DNA of 64,000 nt, taken from NCBI RefSeq assembly GCF_036370855.1, contig NC_088102.1:19263001-19327000 (forward strand), written 5' to 3'. The DNA is from Dromaius novaehollandiae (lineage: Eukaryota > Chordata > Aves > Casuariiformes > Dromaiidae). Positions 22,201 through 33,436 of this stretch are shown piece after piece. The position numbers and the translations under genes are program-made. Under the pieces are notes generated by a model. That model was not told the DNA's origin and searched no databases. It was given only the letters and a program-made list of their open reading frames with translations. Each line of letters opens with the position of its first letter. Within the stretch, counting starts at the first letter, position 1.

Positions 22201-25200
22201 CCACGGGGCCATTTACAGCGATACAACAGTCTTTCCTGAAACAGGTCTTTCCTGTTTTTTTTTTTTTTTTTCCCCTAACAATGAAGGTTTTGGAACATTT
22301 CTAAACCCTGTTATTGAACAGAGTCCAGCTACTGCATTGAAAGGTAGACAGGAAGTCAAAGATATCTCAGATTTCAAGTCTTTCCTGAAATCAACTGCAG
22401 ATAAGGTTCTTTCTTTCTCTTGTATCCTTTACCCTAAAAATGCATTTGCCAAACTGCAGACTATGTATGGACCCAACCACGTGCTACATGTGTTGGTTTA
22501 AAGCACTGAATCAAACAGGAGACTGTTGGAATTCCTTGGATTCAAATGACAAGCCTGATATGCCCAGCGATTCTTTGCATGTGGCATGCTCATTTTAAAC
22601 CCAGGGAAGCGCTGCCCACCCACAGTCTTGAGGCTACAAGAACTCTAAAAATTATCTGAAAGGGTCGATATGTTGATAGTGTTTCATTCTATTACCTTTT
22701 TTCAGCAGATGTGACAGTGTTCTTACAAACCTGTGAGACCAGTGCTTAAATTAAAAGCAGCTGGTTCTTAATAAAACCAGGCAAGAAGAGATAGGATGTA
22801 ATGGGAAAACACTCTTGAGGAGTCATCCTTGGCTCTGCCTCATCCTTTTATCAGCTGTACATTAAGGTTTATAATGTCTCCTGGGCTTACTGGATTCATC
22901 ATCCCAGATTCCTAGACAGCAGCAATAGCAAGAAATGCCTGCTTTGAGCTTCTCCTGAGAAGAAAACTGAACCTTTTGTTCCTGCATAAATACGCACCCA
23001 CAATGACCCCTACGGTTGTCGCTCCAGGTTGAGGTTGATGGCACACAAAAACTCCAACTGAAGCCCAACACAGCAACCACCTTGCCTCAAAGGTTAGCCA
23101 CCAAGGAAGCTCCCCTTGTCCTCTGCTAGTTTTGGATGGCAGCCATTTATGATGCTGAAGACGAGCTCAGAAGCCGTTGTTGCAGTCCTCAGATGACCCA
23201 GACAAACGCCTATGGACAGACAGGACCGAAGTGCGCTGGTGAATGAAGGATGAGCCCACCTTGGATTTAATTTCAGAACATACTAATGACTTGTTTGCAC
23301 ACGAAAGATCTGCCTTATAACTGCAAGACATAAGAAGCCAGCAAAACATGCCTCGAATCCACAGTAAATCTAAACGAAATAAAGAGAGATGATCTGGACA
23401 ACAAAACATCTTCATTGAACTGCTACCCTAAACATCCAAGCAACACTTTCAAAAGATGCCTGACACCGTGCAATAAGGCTGTTCTTCTAAAGCACTGTGG
23501 GAGGAGGAAACTAGCTGCACTCTCAGATGGTGGACAGAATTCCAATGGGTTATGTCAGGAAAGCATGATGTTAAACATACATTTGAAAAAAAGAAAAACA
23601 CAGAATAATAGTCACAGACTGAATTATAGCAGCTTTGTATAATGAAGTGTGTGGACCACACCCAGCATCTGTGGCAGAGGAGGGAAGGTGTCTGTTAAAC
23701 GCAAAAGCTGTGTTGGGAATGGAAAAAGACAGTCTCCAGCTGACAGTAGGACAGGGAGAATGAGGAATACGGTTTCATGTTTCTCCCAGCAAAACCTCAA
23801 GGGATAAAGATTATTGCTGCAAAAACCTTCATGGCTGCAGAAGTTGTTTATAACAAAGGTGTATTAACCACTTATAGACTTTGGCTGAAAAGGACTCTAA
23901 TATTTTGCTCAAATCTAATTTACACAATTAAATCCTCTTTTTTTCTCTTTCGAAGCCTCTGGGTAACAAAACTTTACTTAGCGGCTACACACACTGTTTG
24001 GCTCTGTTGTGTGTTGGACTTGTGCTGATAACGCCCTACTTTTAGGTCCCGACAGCTGAGCTCATCACTTGGCTATTGCAGTATACACTATATTTTAAAC
24101 CTGATCATAAGCACATCATTTTACGTTACTTTCTGAAACTAAAATATTTCAGACAAATTAGCATTAGCAACTTGCTAACTCTGAGAGACTCGAAGCAAGC
24201 TGGGTAAGCTATTTGCAAAGATCAGTTGCTTAATTGCATTTCACCTTTTTCAAACTGGGTAGGAACTACACCTAAGCAATAATGTTTTCAACAGATATAC
24301 ACTTTTTTGCTGGAAAGATTTCAGTGACTCTCTGCAAACATCATTCATCCTCTGCACTGCTGGATATTTAAAATTGAGGTTGACATGATCCAGTAAGCGA
24401 GCAGAACCGGTAGGATCAGGTTTCTGATGCAGAGGATTACTAGGGAGAATTCGGATGATTTCTACAAAGTTGCAGCCTCCATGAGCATTTCTGGTTACAA
24501 ACTTGTTCACTGGCATATTTGCAGAAAGTGAAGAAAAAGGTCATACATAGTCTATTTGAAAGCTTTTGCAGACATAAAGATTTGTTCAAAAACATTAGAC
24601 ACAAAGAATTAGTCAAGAACTTTTTTCAGTATTTACATATGTAGTTAGTATTGTTTCACATCTGGATGTTTCCTAAAAGCTTGAGGTCCACAGTGGATAG
24701 TACGCTCTCCTGTTTGTAGCTACTTGCTAGGTCTTCTCTTCTGGCTACTGCTTTTCCGCTGTGAAAAATATTGTGAAGTTGTAATTCAACAGCACAAACA
24801 GTACCATCAGCAAGCGAAAGTGTGTTGTGCAGAGGTTCAGAACAGATGAGACAGCCCTCGCTGGGGAATATGAGAAGTGCAGTATAGCCCAGAGTCCAGA
24901 CTAATAAATTCTCCTCCGCTGGCTCTGCACAGGGCTGCTCAAGTGTCTCAGCCCTGCATTTCTGGAACTGAGCATGCAGTGGTTTGGCACAGTCATCCCA
25001 AACCAGCCTGGCTTAGTAGCTTGGTCTCAGCACCAAGGGTGCCCTGGGTGGAGGCAGCATGAGGAGGCAAGAGCAACTGCAGAGTGCTGGGGACTATTAA
25101 GGATGAGCGGTTGCAATAACAGTCCTGGGCTGGGCACGGAGGAGAAAGGGGCCAAGAGCAGGTCTCAGTGAGGCGGGGAACATTACCAGGTTTCTCAAGA

Positions 25201-27044
25201 GAGGTTTAGTTACAGAGAGATTAGTAGCCATTAGCACAGAGCATGGGTCACTGTATGCTGGCAGGAGGCAGGCAAGTAAGGAACAGATTTGCAGCTGAAT
25301 GAGAGCTCGAGGCAGCAGAGAACAGAGGTGAATTGGCTGCGTTCCTGAGCTCCAGGCTAGATCTGCTTGGGACAAAAATCTTCTAAGGGAGGGGAGGTTT
25401 ATCTCCTATCCCAGCTAAGAAATTGTAGCTCGGTAACATTCTCCGCTTCCACGAAAATCAGGTCAGTCACATCCCTTCCTACGTGCAGCATGTCCAGTCC
25501 TCAAGCAGGTGAAAGCAGAATGGAAGGAAGGTGGGCTCTAACCACCCAAAAAAGGCATGCGAATGGGAGAAAAGGCCCCTCAAATTACAGAGGACAGCCC
25601 TTCCCATACCTCGAGAAAGAAGGAAGATAATCTGGCACACAGTTTTTCTCCTGTAACTTCCTTGTCAGAAATACCATTTTTACGTGCCTTCCTTAGTCAG
25701 AGACGTGAGCTGCATGCCTGAAGGCTGGCCGTGACCACACCGCTGACCCTAGCAGCCACAGAGCTACTTGGGCAAAACTGGAAATCACTGAAGAGCTTGA
25801 AAAACCCGGGTGCAAACCTATGCTCACGCGACCTGATAGCAACAGGCTGCATACAAGAACTGTATCAGTAGTTAAACATGCTTTTATGAACAGTGAAAAT
25901 AAAGCTGCTCAGTCACACACAGAGATGCCTTGAAACGTGTGCTTAATGTACACTTCAAAAGAGCTCAGATAATTCTGGAAGCATACCACATTACTTTCAT
26001 TTCTTTAAAATAGTGGCCATACATACTCACATGAGCCCCATCAGCAGGAATCAGAGCTCCTCCACTATATGATATCGCCATACTGTGCTATTGGCTCTTA
26101 ACCATTAACACAGATTCTTTGTTAGTTCAAATATGCGTCTGTGCTTTTGGCAAAGGCTCTTCCCTTGCAGTGGCTCTGGAGTCTGAAGTAGCTGTGTTAC
26201 AGTGCATGATGACAGGCATGAAATTCTTAGTTAGCATCAGGTCCATGGTGCTATTAAATTTAAAATAGAAAATATCATCATAGAAAAGCTACGTTCTTGG
26301 TGGATGGGGAATCCCCCAAAGGCTGGGATTCAAGAGCAGTTAGGACGAGCATGCAAAACTTCAGCCACTTATCTGAGCTTTGGAAGTACACAATTTCCTT
26401 GAGGAAACACTGCCTTTTCCCCAGAAATGCAGCCCCACTTCCCGCTTGCCTCCTCCCACCCGGGGTATTTTGGCACTTTTGGTTCTGGTGCTCGTGAGGA
26501 ATGGGAGCAGCGGAGGCGAGAGAAGGTGAAGGGCCAGGGTAAAACAGCCTGGAGTCTCCCCAGTCCTGCACTTCCTGAAGGGAAATTCCTGAACCCAAAT
26601 TTCCTGGGGAAATTTCTGAACCTGTTCACGGTGCGTGAGCTGCAACGTATCCCACAGCCTGTGGCAGGGGCTTCTGCTCGCGTGTCCGTGCAAAGCCTGA
26701 CTTAACGACGCTCAATATTCCAGGTGGAAACGCTGTTTGCTGTGCCAGTGTGAACATTAATAAATCACTTTTCTCCCCAAAACACACGCCCGGTCTCGGC
26801 ACAGCGCTGGCACCGGCAGTGGCGGGGTAATGGTGCCGCGGGCAGCCGGGAGCCGTGGTGGGCAGCTCCCCGCTGGCGAACCTGCCCCGTGGGCCGCGGC
26901 CCGGGCGGGCGGGCCCGGAGCCGGCCGCGAGGCTCCCTCGGGCCGACCGGGCCCGGCCAGGAGGCGCCGCGGCAGCGCACCTGAGCGCGGCAGCGCCGAG
27001 GGCCCGCGGCGGCCGGTGAGGCGGCAGCGGTGGCCGGGCCGGGG

Positions 27045-27076
27045 TGCTGCGGCAGCGGGGTGCTGCGGCAGCGGGG
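27045..27076. repeat. 16-bp tandem duplication in CpG island
   Basis: TGCTGCGGCAGCGGGG occurs twice in succession (27045-27060, 27061-27076). Confidence 0.9.
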
Positions 27077-27090
27077 CGCTGCCCTCCGCG

Positions 27091-27120
27091 GGGCCGGGCC
27101 GGGTCGGGCCGGGCCGGGCG
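27091..27120. repeat. GGGCC pentanucleotide array, about 6 units
   Basis: Six tandem pentamers of GGGCC with a GGGTC variant in the third and GGGCG in the last. The runs of three G spaced by two bases could form a G-quadruplex. Confidence 0.9.
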
Positions 27121-27285
27121 GGAGGGAGGAGGCGCGGCGGCCCGCAGCGAGGCGCCGAGGAGCCCCGCGGGCGCGCGGCCGGCGCAGGTGAGGCGCTGCC
27201 GGGGCACCGGGCGGGCGCGTCCCGAGGCGGCGGCCGTCCCCTGCCGCCGGGCGCTCGCCTGGGGCCGTGCGGCGGGGGGCCGCCG

Positions 27286-27320
27286 GGGCCGGGCCGGGCC
27301 GGGCCGGGCCGGGCCGGGCC
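27286..27320. repeat. (GGGCC)7 pentanucleotide array
   Basis: Seven uninterrupted GGGCC units followed by GGGG, about 40 bases before the GTAAGT donor at 27363. Strong G-quadruplex potential on the plus strand. Confidence 0.95.
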
Positions 27321-29085
27321 GGGGCGGAGGGTTCCGCAGCGGCTGGCGGGGCGACCGCGCCGGTAAGTGACGAGGCGCCGCGGAGGGAGCCCCGGGCAGC
27401 CTCTCCCGCGGGCGCCCCGCTCCGCGGCCGCGCGGTGCTTCAGGGGCGCCGGGGGGAGCGGTGCCGCGGCCGGGCTGCCGTGACCCGGCAGAGCCCCGCT
27501 GGAGCAGCGACACGCGCTGGTGTTTCTGCCCCTTGTGAGTTACTGTCTTCTCGCTGTGTGCATGAGGCTCCCGAGACGCAAAGGTGAGCTGGTGATCGTC
27601 TCCCTAAACGCTGGTGTGTTTCGCTCGATGCATACTGGTAGTCAGGGATCTCCCTATGGGACAGCGCGTGTTCGAAGTCAGAGTTGTGTGGGGAGACGCG
27701 CAGGTTGGTCTTCTCTGTACGGTTGCAAGTAGGCTGGACTTAGCCGGGTAGTTCAGCTTGCAGAGCGTGAATTGTGCAAGGCAGCATTATCGGGCAGCTG
27801 GTGGTATAAGCGATGCTACACATCTGTAACACCTCGCCATCTCGCCGCCGTGTCGGTGAGGGGTTTGGAGTGGTCTTCCCTTTTCAGTGCCTGGGGTTTT
27901 TTTTCTTTATAGCTGCAGTAATGTTAATTTGACTGTGTGCTTGCAAGGTTTGGCTTGGGGCTGTGTTTTTTATCGAATGGCAGACCCTGAGAGATGGAGA
28001 TAGGTACGAAAATAGTTACTGCATTCAACTATTACAAAATCGTGTCGTCATATAAATTATGTCCCAGATTAAATTGTATTTAAAATAGTCTCAAACTGGT
28101 ATTGCTGTAAGAAAATGTTCCTATAAAATCAAAATATTCTGTGTAGATTAACATCTAGGCGTTATGATACCAGAGAAGAAATAACACAAATAACTGAATT
28201 GCCATCTGAAGGAACGCTTCAGGTGGTTAGTGATATGCTGTAGCCAGAGCTCAAACAGAAGTTGTGAATATGGTTAGCTAGAGTTTCCCTTCTCTACTAG
28301 GTGAAATTGGCCTTGGAAAATACATTATATTTACTGAAGTTATAACCTGCTGTATCCAAGGGGAATGTTAAAGTCAAAGTAGCAGTTATGATTGTAAGCA
28401 GGTTCAGACTGTCCTCTTCTAAAGCCAGCCTGTACTCCTGTAATGCTTACCATACTGTTGGGTGCCTTGGTTCAGATATTTCTGGTCATTAAATAACAGT
28501 CTAAAGTAAAGATCAGCTTAAATTAAACTGGTCTTGTAACTTCCCTTCAATGTGGAAACATGCCTCATGTTTCATGTGGTGCATTTCACTAGTTAGGAAT
28601 GAAAAAGTAAATATTGTGGCCATTGCTTTAATTTACACTTCCAGTCAGAGTGCTTGTAGTTGTGCACAAAGAAGACTAGACCTTGGTGAAGTACCCTGGG
28701 CTAAAACTTGGGCATCTGAACAGTCCTGCAGGCACCCACTCCTCAGAGCTTGAGCCTCAAAATCCCACCTCTATCTCTGCTCTGTACAGGCTCAGGTTTT
28801 TTTCCAGTAAAACCCTCAGACTGCCTGAAGATCGGCTTCGTGGTGTGCCTTAGTTCTGACGATGCTGACTAGTTGGGTGCCTAAGCTGTCCTGGGATCCA
28901 CAAGTGAGGTGTTCCTCGACATTTTGCACTTGGAGAGCCTGGCTGTCTTCAGATTACACCTATGTGATCAGGGCCCAGGGCCCATTTGAAACACATGCAG
29001 GGGAATATATTGTCATGTCTGTCTGTCTCTCTTTTTTTTTTCCTTTCTTTTTTCTCCTCCATTGCCTTGCTTTTTTATTCCACAG

Positions 29086-29258
29086 GCCACGTCCAGAGCT
29101 GTCACCCAGACATGGAGAGCCGAGTTCTGAAGGTGTATCTTTCGTTTCTCAGGAGAGTGCTGTAGCCATAAACCGGCATGTTGTTCTGGGCTGGTGGTCT
29201 CTGACTCCTTACTTTGGAAACTTTTTCACTTTGCTTTCAATACAGAAATATTCATTAG
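29086..29258 (+). other. Exon-like segment with strong splice sites (candidate 5' UTR exon)
   Basis: A long pyrimidine tract (29026-29080) leads to TTCCACAG ending at 29085, and 173 bases later TTAG|GTGAGC gives a good donor (GT at 29259). The enclosed sequence has no TC2N coding similarity, so if real it would be an untranslated exon. Splice-site strength alone is weak evidence in a 13-kb intron. Confidence 0.2.
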
Positions 29259-30959
29259 GTGAGCTGTGATCTTAGCTCAGTGGTTGGGACATGAATCCAG
29301 GAGTGGTCCCTTTTCCAGCTGTACATTAAATATTAAAACACATATTTGCAGAACACGTGTGGTTAAACCATATTGAATTACAAGAAAAATGTATTTATTA
29401 TTAAAGCGCCACTCGATTCTTGCAAATGCATATGAAAATCACACCTACTAAAACCGCTGCACACAGAGAACATGATGGATCCATGGACGTCCCATCAGCT
29501 CCACTGCCCTTACCTGTGCTTAATTCGGGTGATGGATTGAGGTGATCCCCAGGTGATTAAATCCTCTTTCTTGCTGTGCTATGAAAGGAGCCTGAATGTA
29601 GGCAGTGTTGTTCGGTTGGTCACATGCATACAGGCTGTTCATTTGTTACGCTGGAGAAAAAGCTGAAATTCCTCTCCCTTCTTTGATGTTGTCCTAGTCG
29701 TTAGACTCCATCTCGCTTGTTTGTTCTGTCACCTGTGTTTCCTGCTGGCCGATTTGCTTTTTGCTCAGCCTTTGTTGATCCTGAGATTAGACGTTTAAGA
29801 CTCAGGTTTACCTTACTCTTGATCCGCGGTGGTTGTGGGTTGCCTCTGGAAAGGGCAGTCCTGCTCGGGCTCCCCGCTTTCCCCAACTGCCCGTGCCTGC
29901 CCCCCGCCGGGCAGCCCCCCGCAGCAGGAGTTGGAAAAACACTTTTTTTTCCCTTTGTTCTTTTAACATTTATTTTAGTGGTTTAGTTTTCCATCTAATC
30001 AGTGCTCCTGGTGTGGCTGCGTGGTTGCCAGCTCCAAGGCGAGCAGCCGTTGGCCGGGGGAGCAGAAGGGCAGCAGCCGCCCTTGGGGCGAGTGAAGTGC
30101 GGCCTGCAGCCGTCCGCTTGCTCTTCCCACGTGCGTGCGCGGAGCCAGCGTGCCTGGGCTAGAAGGGCAAATTCCACTAGGAAGCCAGGTTTCGGCTGAC
30201 TAAGCCTTTCTGTGGATCTCACCCGCTTTGGTTCATACCAGCAGCACCCTTTGACTTTGGTGGAGTTTGTTTGTTCATTTGATGAAAATGTTGCCATTTG
30301 CTTCATTCAGTGTTTTTTTGCATGACCTGTAGCCAAACCTGTCGTTCCCCTCTTTGGGCTTTTATTTAAGTTTGTAATAGAATTACTCTAAATCTCCTGG
30401 GATACCTTAAATCTGGTAAATATTATCTCTCCAATCTAAGCAGGACAACACCCAAACTCTGTGAGCAACAAACTTATCTTCTTTTTAAAGTGAAAGGCAA
30501 AGCTGATTTTGACTTTAGAAAGAACAGGCTGCATTTGGATTAAGCTGTATTGTCATGCTGGTTAGTAATACTATTCAGTCTCCTCAGAAAAATTGATTAT
30601 GCAGAGAAAAAATCCTAGTGATTGCTTTTGGGGGCTGGAATGAATCTTTGGAGGAGCCTCATCTGGGAAGAGATTGAAATCCTGGGCTTGACTTGAACTC
30701 ATCTGTGTTGCATCATATCTCTTAATCACATTAATACATCAAACCATGCAGAATTAGTGAGGACACTTCTCTTAACCTTAGTATGAATGTTTATTTGCCT
30801 GTCATCACAGCTGAGGTTTACATTAATTCATTGCCAAAGAAAAAAAATTATGTCGGAAATCTGATGCTTATGTTTCCTGCAAATTGTACCCCGGTGACTT
30901 TGTTATGAAGTTTTGTTTTTCAGTGATTTAATAGTCACACTTACACTGGAGGGAACAGA

Positions 30960-31200
30960 TAATTAGGCCCCAAACTTAGGCCCTTGGTGTTTTAGGGTTT
31001 TTCTGGACGCTGCAATGAGCTTTGGTCTGGCCCTGAGAGCAAGCTCTGAAGAGGCTGCTTTGGCATTTAAAACTGCACTGAAGTGCAAGAAAGCAATCCA
31101 CAAAAACCATGCCCTAGTGGCCTCAAAACCTTTTAGGCACTTAAATTAATTTGGCACCTATGTTTTGGAGTCTGAAACCTGCATTTAGACTTGTGTAACA
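30960..31200. repeat. Possible ancient DNA-transposon or SINE remnant
   Basis: Phrases such as CTTAGGCCCTTGGTGTTTTA, CCTTTTAGGCACTTAAATTA and TTTGGCACCTATGTTTTGGA resemble the TTAGGCACCTAAAT motif seen in old non-autonomous elements of amniotes. Family not identified; boundaries are rough. Confidence 0.35.
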
Positions 31201-32656
31201 TGCCCCAGCCCGGGAAAGGGGGTTTGCCGCACTGTAGAGATGAAGGTTAGTCAGAACTAGGTTTACATGTGGTTGAGCTAGCAGTGCTTCTGTGGTTAGT
31301 GACAGACGGGTACAAAAAGAAATTGTGCTCCCTATCTCTGAGAGAGTCTTAAATTTAGAAAGGTCATAGTGTTTTGTGTAGAGCTTCTGGGAGACAACAC
31401 CACGTTCTCAAGACTTCAGAGTCTGGTTGCATTTCACAGTAGAGCAAAACCTTCTAGATATATTATTTTTCCTTATTTTTATCTTTGGAAAATGCGATTG
31501 TCTGCGTTTGCCTCTTAGGCTGAGAACTCTTTTGTAATCTTCAGTTCAGGTTGTCTGTCTGCTCAGCAGCGACCAAAGTAATAAATCTTCCTTGACGAAA
31601 CCTTGATCAAACCCAGAGCATCTCTCTGAATCATCCTGGCTTTCGTTCAGTTCAGTGGTATGTTTACTCAAGACCTACTTTCACCAATGTGTGAAATCAT
31701 AGGTCAAAATCTCATGTAGAGTGTTGTTTTAAACTCAACAGGATTAAAAAAAAAGACTGTATATTCATAGTGTAGATGTTGCTCACTTTGTCAGCAAATC
31801 TGTCTTGCAGGGGGAGGAAGGGAGAGGAAAAAAGAAGGGAATGATAATTTCATGCTGCCAGCTTCTCTCCAGACCTCTGTCTTCTCGGCGCTGAGCAGAG
31901 ACCCCTGCCTTGCCACATAGTTGTAGCAGCATTTGGCCATTAGTAATTGGGGTGCCAAATGCTCCTGTAAAATTGAGATGGCTCTGATTTCTCCTGAGTT
32001 CCTCCACTGTCTACAGAAAATTGTTTTGAAATACCTCTTTTACGCGCTGACTATCTGGTTACCACTTACCTACGAACTTGGGCAGCTGCCAACTACCCCA
32101 GCCAGCTTATGTCTCTGAAAAGCATGCTGGAGCTGTTTAAAGAGGTTTTGGGCCTCTGGTCTGGGTGGATTTAAAGGGGGAAAAAAAAAACTTATAAAGA
32201 CAGGATCCTCCTGGATTTTTATTCTAATGTGTGTTTAGGCAGCTTCCTGAGGTTAGTATGTGTGTCCCGTAGAGCCATACTCACAATCTGTTTTGGATTT
32301 GAGTTAATTAAGGTCTGTTCCCATTTCCTGTTCTTGAGTGATTCATTTAGTTTGTTTTCATATATGAGAGGTACTGGCGTCACCTGTGTCCTTTCTTAAT
32401 CTCAGCCATACTTCTTTCATCCGTGATTTATACAATATATGTAATTCCTTCCTCCCTCCAAAATGTTGTAACTGATTGCAGAGTGTGACAATGAGGAGCA
32501 GAACTGCTGGAAAGGGAATCTTCTTCCTATGGAAACCCCATAGTTTAAAGGTTTGTTTATTTGCTTGTTTTTAATCCTGAATCAAGATCATGAAATATAA
32601 TTTTGCATGTAATTATTGATTATAAAAGAAGTACTTTGCCTAAAACAAAACACTAA

Positions 32657-32673
32657 ATGTGTGTGTGTGTGTG
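32657..32673. repeat. (GT)n microsatellite
   Basis: Eight or so GT units following CACTAAAT. Simple repeat. Confidence 0.85.
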
Positions 32674-33397
32674 CATCTATATACAAAACTCTATTCCATC
32701 TTGATTTTTATAAGTCAACAGAGTTCTTTTAAAACAGTATTAATGTTGATGAAACAGTATTTTCCTATGCAGAGCTGTTTGGCTTTTCTTTTTGTTTGGA
32801 TTTTTACAATATACAGGAGGAGCTATTTTTCATTATCTGTCTGGATATTATATGTGTGTCCATGTGTTTTCTGGGTGGCTTTGTGGTCACGGCACACAGC
32901 TGAGGAGTTCTGGATCCTGTTCAGTGCTCTGTTTCAGTCTTGCACTGAGTTGGTTTTGGAGGGCCATCTTCTCAAAGCTAGATGCTTTTGGCCATGTTAA
33001 GGAACCCAAGTGCACAGGCAGATGCTCTTGCCTAAAATACCTTCTTTTTGGCTGTCCAGTTGAAGAATGCATCCAGATGTCTCTAGTTCTTTTTGGTATC
33101 GGAGTATAGAGGGACAGTTCTATTTTCGTTGTCTCCTGGCATTACCACAAAAAGAGAAAAAAAATGGATTAAAAACTGACACAGTATATATATAAAGTTC
33201 TTAATAGTTCAGTTAGATTATAAAGTAACCATCAGTGATTGTCATGATTTTTCCTAATCTGCTTAGAGCGACTTATCTTGTGTTGAATTCTTTCCATGTT
33301 CTTGTCAAAAGCCAAGTTCTTTTTACAGAGATTTCAGTCTCTAAGTTTTCTTTTCTGGTGTCCTGACTTCAACTCCTTTTTTGCTGTTTTCCATCCA

Positions 33398-33436
33398 AGT
33401 CCAAACATAATGGATTGCAGTCCAACATAATGGATT
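33398..33436. repeat. Near-tandem 18-19 bp duplication
   Basis: AGTCCAAACATAATGGATT (33398-33416) is followed after two bases by AGTCCAACATAATGGATT (33419-33436), differing by one base. Confidence 0.85.

Larger units (their letters stand above)
9869..26790. other. Intergenic region between FBLN5 and the TC2N CpG island
   Basis: About 17 kb without a recognisable gene. It contains a CR1 fragment (about 10150-10705), a CA/TA microsatellite, an 11-bp triplicate (16261-16293) and several GC-richer patches (12580-12720, 17870-18130, 21490-21760, 24890-25370, 26420-26600). The open reading frames here are short, lack family resemblance, and none shows paired splice sites with coding-like content on both sides. 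Confidence 0.7.
26790..27600 (+). promoter_or_regulatory. TC2N: CpG island, probable TC2N promoter and first non-coding exon
   Basis: A dense block of CpG dinucleotides with very high GC, strongly contrasting with about 40% GC around it. It is the only full-strength CpG island in the window and lies upstream of TC2N in the same orientation. Good splice donors on the plus strand are GCGCAG|GTGAGG (GT at 27187), GCGCCG|GTAAGT (GT at 27363) and CGCAAAG|GTGAGC (GT at 27583), so a first exon spliced onto the 41.2 kb exon is plausible. Human TC2N also has upstream non-coding exons. No transcript start was observed; a minus-strand transcript is an alternative. Confidence 0.65.

Noticed and set aside
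26626..27513. 295-codon minus-strand open frame (and several plus-strand frames) in the CpG island
   Set aside because: Composition is almost wholly Pro, Ala, Arg and Gly, as expected when very GC-rich DNA lacks stop codons by chance; no domain or splice support.
27738..27810. tRNA-like start, GCCGGGTAGTTCAGCTTGCA
   Set aside because: Resembles a D-arm and box A, but no GTTCRANNC box B, no T arm and no matching acceptor stem follow.
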